Source: Rhizaria sp. SCN 62-66
Taxonomy: Eukaryota > Rhizaria, unplaced
Assembly: GCA_001724265.1 (NCBI GenBank)
Contig: MEDY01000140.1
Span: forward strand, 1 to 64,000
DNA: 64,000 nucleotides
Direction: 5' to 3'
Shown: one piece after another, positions 1 through 8,923 of the stretch
Position numbering within the stretch: position 1 is the stretch's first letter
How the letters are laid out: every line of letters begins with the position of its first letter
The notes under the pieces: generated by a model
What the model was told of the DNA's origin: nothing
Databases searched by the model: none
Seen by the model: the letters and a program-made list of their open reading frames with translations, nothing else
Program-made: the position numbers and the translations under genes

Positions 1-879
1 CGTGTACAAAGCGTTCTGCGTGCGGCTCTGCGACGTAAGTGTCGTCATTCTCGGTCAAGACCCCTGCCCCCGCGCGGAAGTCAACGTTTACTTGGAGGGG
101 TCAACGGAAGTCAGCGAAAACAAGCAGACAAACAACGGTTTCGCGTTTTGCACATGCGCAGACTGGACCGAAGATTGCCCTCCTTCGGTGCTCAACGTGA
201 TCGAAGAAATGTACAACTGCATGGCCCCGCCGCACTGCAGTATCCGCTATGACGACATGATCGACCCGCTGTTGAATCGCATCGACAAGCAGATCCCCGA
301 TGCCATGCTGCACGATCACGGCCGGTTTCTCGCGCGCCAGGGCGTGTTGCTGCTCAACTGCGCGTTGACCGTAGGTAACGAAACGCCTGGCTCTCACGTC
401 GGCGCGTACCGACCGCTGACGCGCGCGGTGCTCTCCGCGGTCGTTCAGGCGCGACAGGGCAAGGTCGTGCTTATCACTATTGGCAAGACCGCCGCTGAAA
501 TGGTTGAAGGAATTGCCGGAGGGTTCCTGGCCCACTTTGAGACGGGCCACCCGTCGACACTCAACCGGCAGGCGTTCGTTGAAGGAGCCAAGGGCCAGTT
601 CGTCGGTTCAGGCGTGTTTCGCGGCGCTAACGACGTCTTGCTGCGGCACGGGGTCGCCACGTACAGTCACAAGCGCGGATCTACCCAGCGCGCCGTCACC
701 GGTGTGCATTGGCTGCCGCCGGAGTGGCTGCCGGAGCGCTGGCGTCACACGCCGCAGTTGAGCTCCACTGAAGTCAAGCTGGAGCCGCTGCGCAAAGGGC
801 TCTGGCAACGCTCCTCACAGTTCGGGAAACCGCCGCCGTGCAATATGTCTCGCGCTCGGCCCGCGAATGATCTCGCCTC

Positions 880-921
<42 letters not shown>

Positions 922-1465
922 TGAGAGCGAGGTCGAAGAGAATGGCAACGGTGGAAAGTCTCGCGGTGGTTGGGCGGCGTATTGGGCTCAACGCAGAGCG
1001 CGCGAAGCGCAAGACGAGAACAAGGGCGAGGTCGAAGAGAATGGCAACGGTGGAAAGTCTCGCGGTGGTTGGGCGGCGTATTGGGCGCAACGCAGGGCGC
1101 GCGAAGCGGAAGAACGCGAAGAGCAAGACCGGCAAGAGCGTGCGCGCGAAGCGGAGCGGGAAAGGCGCCAACAGCACCAGGAGCGGCGGCGGCAGTGGCA
1201 TCAGGGAGGCGCGCGCGGCAAGCGGCGCTATCAAGACGATGACGACGAGTCTGGGGAGCAAGAGGACGACGATGAAGACCAAAGGGGCCGGCGCGGGTAC
1301 CGTGGCTGTGGCTATGGTCAGTGGGGTCAAGGACGCGCACAGAACCGTTATGAGAAGGAGCAATATGACGATGCTGAGGAAGAAGACGATGACCGCGAGG
1401 AAAAGGCCAAAGCTCGGAGGCTCTTCTGGGCCCGGAAGAACGCCGCACAAAAGCGCTGGCGATGA
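1..1465 (+). CDS. Uracil-DNA glycosylase family-1-like protein, 5' end off window
   Basis: The reading frame is open from the window edge and ends at TGA 1463-1465, so the start codon lies outside. The first ~250 residues carry the UNG fold landmarks in order: VVILGQDP near residue 14-21 (water-activating Asp kept), NGFAFCT (Phe that stacks on the base), GVLLLNCALTV (base-reading Asn kept), SHVG, GHPST (catalytic His region) and GVHWLP close to the domain end. UNG removes uracil from DNA in base excision repair. Two oddities: the YH after GQDP is replaced by CP, and about 20 residues are inserted before the stacking Phe. The C-terminal ~230 residues are a charged tail: a Glu/Asp run, a duplicated 33-residue unit, then Arg/Glu/Gln-rich sequence. 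No intron is seen. A second member lies 1.36 kb downstream. Activity is uncertain; membership of the UDG superfamily is well supported by motif order. Confidence 0.82.
881..1108 (+). repeat. GAGGAC microsatellite followed by a 99-bp tandem duplication
   Basis: Bases about 881-924 are a run of GAG/GAC codons giving an Asp-Glu tract. They are followed by two nearly identical copies of a 99-bp period unit (929-1027 and 1028 to about 1108). Each copy encodes a segment containing VEENGNGGKSRGGWAAYWAQ. The copies differ at only a few bases, which points to recent duplication within the tail of the UDG-like gene. Confidence 0.85.
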
Positions 1466-1892
1466 AGTACACATGGTCATGCCTGGGCGCTTGAACCATA
1501 TGATCGCAACGTCAAAGCAAAGTTGAGTTATTTTTCTTGAAGTGACTTAAAGTACAGAGGGTCCAATGACTTTGTCATCAATAGTGACGCACGCTAAAAA
1601 GACGTGCAAAAGATGCGACATCTCGAAAAAGCACATCAGAACGTGCGCACGACGGCCGGCTAATAATGCACTTTTGTTTTTCGGCTCAACCACCATATTC
1701 CTCCCTCAACATTGGTCACAGTTCAAAGAGAGGTAAGGGGCAAGGGGAAGAGCGAGCAGATGACATAATAAGTATCGACCAAAAAGACACCAACTTTGAC
1801 CGCCTCACTCGTCATCAGCCTCCGCACTATTCTCCATGCTCACAGTTTTTTCAGCACACCCGGGATTTGTATGGTGTAAACTACTTTTACAC

Positions 1893-2329
1893 TCACGAAT
1901 ATACTTGAACAAGTTCGTCTTGGAGCGCGGCGCTTTGGTGCATGAGGTAGATGATCTTGTAGGGAATGGTGGTGTGGTTCAGGCGCTTGAGGAGGAACAG
2001 GGATGTAAAGCTGGCGGCGTAGCTGATGGGAAAATAGTACGCCCCGCACTCCATGGTGTTTGCGGGGGGTAGCCCTCTGCGTGTGGCCCCTCCGCATCCC
2101 CAGTCTTTATCAGCTCCTCAAAGATAGCAACTTTGAGCCACCAGACCATGTAGGGCCCCCTCCGGACCGGTACTCCCGAAAGCGCATCCTTGTGACGTGT
2201 GCTTAAGTTCAACCTTTTGTCCTCTGACATCTAGTCTTCAGGTGAAAATGCGATATAGAGGGTTGATGTCTTTGACCTGAAGTTTAGAGGGCGGTTTGAG
2301 CCGTTTGATGGGGCTAATCTACACGTATA
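1893..2329 (-). pseudogene. AT-richer coding remnant of unknown family, frameshifted
   Basis: After a possible 3' splice site (TTGCAG, ending at 2330 on the minus strand), an open frame runs through one in-frame TAG (2231-2233) and contains MVWWLKVAIFEEL. It then loses frame near 2054-2090. The next frame, from ATG 2054 to TGA 1893, encodes 53 residues containing YYFPISYAASFTSLFLLKRL. Both pieces have protein-like composition but less GC at third positions than neighbouring genes. I do not recognise the family. It could be the decayed 3' part of a gene whose 5' part is the open frame at 2419-2736, or chance open frames. Confidence 0.35.
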
Positions 2330-2418
2330 CTGCAAGACACACAATAATACTTAAAAAACGTATTTTCAACTACGCATAAATTACAATTCATACCGTTAAA
2401 TTTACATCGACGGCTATT

Positions 2419-2736
2419 TCATGTGGTAATCCAGTGATGTTTTTTGGGGATGGGGAGTCTGGCCGAGTGCCGCCACACCCAATTTGTGACCCCAGTGTGA
2501 GTGACTTTCTCCCCGAGGTCTTCAATGTCGTTGTGTATGACGCACAAGCGGCGTGTAATCGGAGGTGTTTTTTTATTTCGAAATAAATATGTATCATTGA
2601 TAACTGCTTTGATTGGATGTGAATGAGTTAACGCGAACTTTCCGCCGTAACTCCCCGCGACAAAGATTGTCCCCTTTCTGTGGGTCAGCCCGTCCAGCAC
2701 ATGACTCATCCCACATATTCTGACAGACCTACGCAT
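2419..2736 (-). CDS. Unrecognised 105-residue open frame, possibly a gene fragment
   Basis: ATG 2736 to TGA 2419 encodes 105 residues with a plausible protein composition, including VLDGLTHRKGTIFVAGSYGG and VTNWVWRHSARLPIPKK. A donor-like GGTATG at about 2390-2395 and the acceptor-like TTGCAG near 2330 would join it to the remnant at 1893-2329, but the TGA at 2419 lies before that donor, so the joined gene would be broken. Codon use is AT-richer than in the flanking UDG-like genes. The family is not recognised. A decayed transferred or mobile gene is one explanation; a chance open frame is the other. Confidence 0.3.
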   Translation of the reverse strand: MRRSVRICGMSHVLDGLTHRKGTIFVAGSYGGKFALTHSHPIKAVINDTYLFRNKKTPPITRRLCVIHNDIEDLGEKVTHTGVTNWVWRHSARLPIPKKHHWITT

Positions 2737-2824
2737 GAATCAAACGGTATGATTTAATATAAGCACTGCTCACACGTGTGAAATGTGTATTGTGTTCTCC
2801 GTGTGACATTTAGCCTCTTTGCGG

Positions 2825-5731
2825 ATGAGCACTGCGAGGCTAGATCTCAAACAGCTCCACGACAAGGAGCGCGAATACCAACGCCTCTACTCCGCAGCCC
2901 GGATGGAAATGAAACGAGCTGAAGCCGCAGCTTCTGCCGCAGGCGCCATTCTTCCGGCTATGGATGGGCGCGTTATTGCAGCAACTGAGCATGCGAAGCA
3001 AGTTCACGCTGCTCTCGTGCAAGCCACGCAGGCCCTCGCTGCTGCCGAACGGGCACGTATGCCCGCCGCCGCTGCTGCAGCTCCTGCTCCCACTCCCCCC
3101 GTTGCGCCGACTCATGTGGCAAACGCGTCTCTCAAAGCGAAGCGTGCTCTTATGCAGCATACAGAACAAGCGTCCCTCGCACTCCGCCAGCAGGCGTCTG
3201 CCGCTCACAAGGCCCTAATCAATGCAAGGGCGCGTCCTCTGTCGCCCGATCCCGGCCAGGCCAAGCAGCAGCTCGACCAGATTGAGAAGCTTGTCCTGAC
3301 TGTCAGCGACCTTAGCAGCAAGGTGAATGCCGCCGTGGATGTTGCTAAGAAGGCGCTCAAGGAGTACAACTCGGCTGCTGCCTCCGCTGCTGCTCCCGCT
3401 GTTGCGCCCGCTGCGCCCTCTGCGCCCTCCCGCAACACTGCTGCGGCGGCTAAGTCCACAAACCCCGCACAGCCAGGTCAGCTCGCCAAGCTTCGTGCCG
3501 CGGCGACTGCAGCGCGGGCCAACGCTGATGAGATCGTTGCACGAGCGACTGCTGCGCGGATGGAGCTCAATGCGACCAAGGCGACTGCAGTGCCCAAAGA
3601 CGCTCGCCTGGCGCAGCAGCACCGCGATCTCATTAAGAACCTCGAGATCTTGGCAAAACATCATAGCGACAACGCATCTCGTGCGGGTGGCGAGGCGAAG
3701 CTTGCACAGGACAAGTATAACGCTGCTGTCGCGAAGGAGAGGCCGCTGCAGAACGCAAAGCCGAAGGCTTCGTCCAAGGGTCCTGAGGACGATGCCTCCA
3801 GCCACGCTACCGCCGCCGCGGCACGCAACGAGCTGCTCTTGCGTTATCAGGAGTTGCTGCGCGAGGCACGGACTCTTCAAGTCGCCGCGTCCGAGGCTAC
3901 CAAGACCGCGAACGCGGCTCAGCGCGCTCTCGCGTCCAATTCTAACGCTGGTGGCGCGCAGCAGCAGCGTGATCACGTCAACGCACTGAAGGCTGCCGGT
4001 AGGAGCGCTTGCTCAAGGGCCTCGATGGCCACAAACCTCGCCGACATTGCACTGCGCAACTACGAGGCTTTTGGCCGTCCCCTCGCAGTGCAGCAGGCTG
4101 CAGCGGCCAGACCGGCTCCAAACACCCGCCCGGCTGCTGCGGCCCGCCGTGCCGAGCAGCGCGTCCGTCGCCACGAAGAGGACCAGAACTACTCTGACGA
4201 TGAGGACAGCGACCGCAGTGACGACGATGACAGTGATGATGGCGGCGGTGGCGGCGGCGGTGATGATGGCGGCGGTGGCGGCGGCGGTGATGATGACGAT
4301 GATGACTACCCTGACGACGCACCGAACGCTCCGCGCATGAACGTTGCGTGGGAGTTTTACTCCACCACGTTACCGCACTACGACTGCGCCTGTCAGCCCT
4401 GTGTCAACAACAACTGTCGGTGTCGCGCTCGCCGCTGTATCGACGGCGTCAGGTGCCCCTGCGCAGACGTGCCCGAGTGGTACAACGATCTCGTGGAGAG
4501 CGATCCAAATATTCTGCTCCGCGTGCGTAGGTTGTTGAGGCGCGCCCACATTAAGCTTGACGAACGCAACTTCAACAAGCTTAAGAAGAAGCAGGAGGAG
4601 AGTGGTGAGCCTCTGCTGCCCGAGACTGCCCGCGCCAAGAAGCCGTACTGGGACGAAACAACGGAGATCACTCCTGCATTCCGCACTCAGCCGACGGAGC
4701 CCAGTGTGATTTTTGCTGCCTTTAAGCATGTGCCGCTTCACAAGGTGCGTGTTGTCGTGCTCGGCCAAGACCCCATGACTCGCGAAGGCGGTGCCAACGG
4801 CTACCCTTTCTGCTCAGCCACGGACGACATTAACGATGCGCACAACACGGTTGTCAACGTACTGCACGAGATGCACAACTGCACCAACAATGGTGTAACC
4901 GAGGTTTTAAGTTAGCCCACGCACATGAAGAACTTTACCGACCGCATCGTCAACTGCACTGAGGACGCGCCGTTATCCAAGCACGGTCAGTTCCTTGCTT
5001 CTCAAGGCGTGTTGATGCTTCATTCTGGGCTTACAGTCGCGAACGACAACCCGCGCTCGCACTTGCACGCGTGGCGACACTTTACACAAGCTATTCTTCG
5101 ACTCATCGTGCACACAAACCCGGACGTCCTTATCGTGCCTATCGGTGTGGTTGCGCGTGACATGGTGGCCACATCGCTCCTTGGTGTTAACTACAAAAAA
5201 CTGTGGAACGCCCGCTCACGCCGCCGCGTGCACGAGCTTGTCACGGGAACCTATATCGAGCGTGACGAGGACTGGATTCTCCACGACAACGTCGGTGCGG
5301 GCATTACTGCTGCTGGTCGCCGGATGTTTCGCCCATCCCAGATCTTTTACGCTGGCCACCCGTCGAAGCGGAATAGTGATTTGGAAAAAAGGGGCGCGCT
5401 GCACCGTTTCATCGGCTCCGATGTGTACCGCAAGGTGAATCGCTATCTTGCATAGCACGGCCGCGACCCCGTGCACTGGCTGCCCGCCGACTGGCTGGGG
5501 CCCCAGCCCGACTACCTCGATGACGAGCCGCTTGACATCGCCGACGAGGCCGAGATTCCCGGCTACATTAACGCGCCCCGTGGCCAGGATCATGTGATGC
5601 GCCGTCTGCCTGTGCCGGTGTCAATGGCCGACCTGGTGCCGCCTGTCCTGCCCGAGCCTCCGGGCCAGGAGGGCCCTGAGGGCCCTGCTGGCCCTGGCCC
5701 TGCTGCTGGCCCTGAGGGTCCTCATGCGTAA
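2825..5731 (+). CDS. UDG-superfamily protein with Ala-rich coil and Cys cluster; two in-frame UAG
   Basis: From ATG 2825 to TAA 5729-5731, one frame of 968 residues contains TAG at 4913-4915 (residue 697) and 5453-5455 (residue 877). Order: Ala-rich predicted coil (~1-460), acidic/Gly tract (~465-505), a Cys-rich cluster (~519-548, eight Cys with CxC and CxxC spacing), UDG domain (~630-890), and a Pro/Gly-rich tail. UDG motifs are VVVLGQDP (~645), NGYPFCS, GVLMLHSGLTV and AGHPS (His ~845), and DPVHWLP directly after the second UAG. His (~733) replaces the base-reading Asn, and YH after GQDP is MT, so substrate choice is probably altered or activity lost. The segment across each UAG keeps the length of the neighbouring paralogue. 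The second UAG aligns with Gln in E. coli Ung as I recall that sequence. A pseudogene is the alternative, but other genes here show the same codon. Confidence 0.78.
4235..4288 (+). repeat. 27-bp Asp-Asp-Gly tandem duplication
   Basis: Two identical 27-bp units (4235-4261 and 4262-4288) each encode Asp-Asp followed by seven Gly. They sit in the disordered linker between the Ala-rich coil and the Cys cluster of the second UDG-like protein. Confidence 0.85.
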
Positions 5732-6998
5732 GCTAAGCCTCGAGTAAATGTGTGCGCGGCTTGTCAGTAGTTCTCACTCGTAACGCACCCTTGTGGCGTT
5801 ACACTCTCTCTACCCGACTCAGTGTATTGGCTGTGTAGTGTCTGTTTTTCGCTTTCACTTAAGTCAAACGTGTTCGCACCTTCACGCTCTATGGAGGGTG
5901 TGGTTTTAACCATATTTGAATGAGACGTATGTTTTTTTAATTTTCCTCTGATCCCATTGATCCCACTGACTGCCTTGTGTTTTTTGGGACAATGATGTGT
6001 GCATATTCGGGAATTGAGCTGAGACATACGCCTAACTGCGACCCTCGACTCAATCCGCGATGTCACCATTGTGTGCTTTTATTTTTGACTTTAATATCAC
6101 CCGTGTGACGCTTTGCCGCACGCCAGTTCTTTAATTTCATCATCATTGATTTTTTAACGCACCACGTTTATGTGTTGCTAATTGGCAGACTCGCGACTGC
6201 GACCGCTGTACGCAGCTACTTCTCGACCGCAAAACTGTCAACTCATTTGACACGCATGGATGTTCGTTCTAAGTAGCGTCCACTTCCTGGAGACTCACAT
6301 GACCTCGTATCGCGCGCAGCACGCGCCTGCAGCAATACTGAGTCACCTGGAACATGGGCCTCTGTATCTCCTAATACATTGCATACACATCTTTATGAGC
6401 ATATGCACAGTTTCATGTACATTGTGACTGGACTAACGTTCAGTTCCTTTGTGTTTTTCACACTACTCGGCGTTGTTTGGCCTCTATTCAACTTATATGC
6501 ATCTTACGTGGCACCGTTCGATTTTTTCGACCCAAGAAGTCAGCAAAGCGAGGCGGATCTCATCAAGATCCGATTACTTTATCGGACTTCTGTTGACACA
6601 CGGCGGTCGTGTGTGTGCATACTGTTCTTTGATGATATTGTGCGTGTGCTATTGTATATCTACAATTTGGAAATATTATCTTTCAACGAACTTAATACGG
6701 TTAAATCTGCGTATTAACATAGACTCAAGATCGGGTGATTGAATCACCAGAATGCAATATCGTCCTCAGCCCATGCTTAGCAATGCAGAATTTGGTTGGG
6801 GACATATTATGAAATGGTATGCTCGTGTGTCATCGATACTGCGCCGCGTGCATTTGACTTACACTTGAACTCGACCTCGTGATCGCCTCTTTCCGTCGCT
6901 TCCATTCAACGGTTGCCCCTCCCAACCATCGCTCTCCAACTATCCTATATCACCCGCAACCGGTCTCGATCACTGCAACAGAACTCAACTCTACAACC
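5732..6998. other. Intergenic, AT-rich; no convincing gene
   Basis: This 1.27-kb spacer lies between the second UDG-like gene and aspartate aminotransferase. It has a minus open frame of 101 codons (5764-6069) and a plus open frame from ATG 6403 to TAA 6715-6717 with one hydrophobic stretch. Neither shows the GC-rich third positions of real genes here or any motif I recognise. No tRNA is seen. The last ~150 bp, CT-rich, probably hold the aminotransferase promoter and 5' leader. Confidence 0.5.
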
Positions 6999-8584
6999 AT
7001 GGCCGAGAGTACGTACTATATCCTGCGCCAGCATCGCCTGAGTAATTAAATTGAACCTCATATCTCGCATCATTGTCCTTCATCTGAACCACGTGCTCAT
7101 TCTCACTCGCTTCGCCTACACACTGTTCTCATCGCACCACTGAACCCTCCACGCAGCCGCCTCCGTCTTTGCTTCCGTCCCCGTCGCGCCCGCGGACCCC
7201 ATCCTGGGCATGGCCGCGCTGTTCCGCGCCGACACCGACCCGCGCAAGGTGAACGTCTCCATCGGTGCCTACCGCACCGACGAGGGTAAGCCCATGGTTC
7301 TGCAGTGCGTCCGCGAGGCCGAGGCAGCGATCCTGGCCGACGCGTCCCTCGACAAGGAGTACCTCACCCAGCGCGGCAACGCCAACTTCTGCAACCTCGC
7401 CCGCGCCGTCATGCTCGGCGCTGACTGCCCCGCAACGGCTGAGGGACGTGTCGCGACGGTGCAATCACTGTCCGGCACCGGCGGCCTCCGTGTCGCCGCC
7501 GCGTTCGCCGCGCGCTTCCTCGCCCCGCCCGCGGTGTTTTGCCCCGCGCCGACGTGGTCCAACCATCTGTCGATCCTTGAGGATATCAACCTCAAGGCCG
7601 GCAAGTACCGCTACTGGTGCCCCAAGACCCGCGGTCTCGACATCGAAGGCATGATCGCCGACCTCAACGCCGCCCCGGCAGGCTCGCTCGTGCTGCTCCA
7701 CGCGTGTGCGCACAACCCCACTGGTGTGGACCCCACGCACGCGCAGTGGGAGCAGATCGCCGCTGTCTGCAAGGAGAAGAAGCTCATCCCCTGGTTCGAC
7801 TCGGCCTACCAGGTACGCAAAAGTCAAAACAATATCGATTCATTACAAGTGGCACACATGCACTCACATTGCAATAACGCGTTGGTTTGACTGATAACTC
7901 CAATTTTTCTTTCTGAAAGTCATAATTTATTTTGGATACTGATTGCTATCATGCCAAACTTGTCTAACCTTCTCTTCTTCTGATTCGTAACTCTTGTTGT
8001 GTAATCTATTCGTACAGGGCTTCGCGTCTGGCTCGCTGGACGAGGACGCTTGGGCCGTGCGCTACTTCATCAAGTCTGGCCTTGAGGTCCTGATCTGCCA
8101 GTCTTTCGCTAAGAACATCGGCCTTTACGGCGAGCGTATCGGCACTTTCTCCGTCGTCACCTCGTCCGCCGCTGCCGTGACCCCGATTCTGTCGCAGCTG
8201 GACCTCATCATCCGCACTCTGTACTCGTCCCCGCCGCTCCACGGCGCGCGCATCGTCGAGCGCGTGCTCTCCTCCCCCGAGCTGACCACCAAGTGGCACG
8301 AGGAGATGCGCGTGATGTCTTCGCGCATCCGCGACATGCGCGCTGCTCTGCGCAGTGAGCTTGAGACGCTCAAGACCCCGGGCCAATGGGGGCACATCAC
8401 CGACCAGATCGGCATGTTCTCGTTCACCGGGCTTACCCCCGAGCAGTGTGAGATCCTGATCAAGAAGCACCACATCTACCTGCTCAAGTCGGGCCGCATC
8501 TCGATGGCCGGCGTCACGTCGCACAACGTCAAGTACATCGCTGCTGCCATGGACGACGCCGTCCGCACCGCGCCTTCCGCGTAA
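6999..8584 (+). CDS. Aspartate aminotransferase, cytosolic type
   Basis: A three-exon gene: 6999-7008, 7157-7812 and 8018-8584 (TAA), giving 410 residues, the usual length for the eukaryotic enzyme. It transfers the amino group between aspartate/2-oxoglutarate and oxaloacetate/glutamate using pyridoxal phosphate. The family pattern is clear: VNVSIGAYRTDEGKP near the start, HACAHNPTGVDPT, FDSAYQ followed directly by GFASGSL across the second intron, and SFAKNIGLYGERIG with the cofactor Lys. The protein begins MAETASVFASVPVAPADPIL with no obvious targeting peptide, which suggests the cytosol. The first exon is only 10 bases, and both introns begin GTACG. The start is fixed by the splice that joins this mini-exon in frame. 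Confidence 0.95.
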
Positions 8585-8923
8585 AGTCCCACGTAGCACT
8601 TTATGTATGCGGCAGTTATGATTAAGAACAGTTTCCTTTTATATACAAAACAATGATTATGAACGGCTGTCTTGTTTTGGTCTGCATATCCTGTGATTTG
8701 TGCTGAATTGCATAGGCTGTCCGTGACAACATGAATCGGCTGCTCGGCTTGGTCAGCCGTCTTTTAATGTAGATATCTCACTGGTAGATCGTCACTTTAG
8801 TATTTAGTTAGGTGTGTGATATTTAGATTTAATATTTTATTGTTTCCCCTTTTAAAATATTCTGCAAATACCTAGGTCGCTCGCAAGAGAGCAGCCCTTA
8901 TTCTACTCTAGCCCTGACGAAAC
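8585..8923. other. Intergenic spacer
   Basis: AT-rich spacer of 339 bp between the aminotransferase stop and the ALG11 start. It presumably holds the 3' end of one transcript and the promoter of the next. I see no further gene or repeat. Confidence 0.6.

Noticed and set aside
4895-4915. A 21-bp mini-intron (GTAACC...GTTAG) that would remove the first UAG of the UDG-like gene
   Set aside because: All other introns are 123-267 bp and start GTACG or GTACA. The segment matches the length of the paralogue if retained, and it cannot explain the other UAGs.
2825-5731. Treating the second UDG-like gene as a pseudogene
   Set aside because: The only lesions are two UAG codons with no frameshift, UAA or UGA over 968 codons, and clearly functional genes nearby carry UAG too.
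6403-6717. 104-residue plus open frame with a hydrophobic segment
   Set aside because: AT-rich codon use unlike genes here, no recognisable motif, and no supporting context. A real but transferred gene cannot be excluded.
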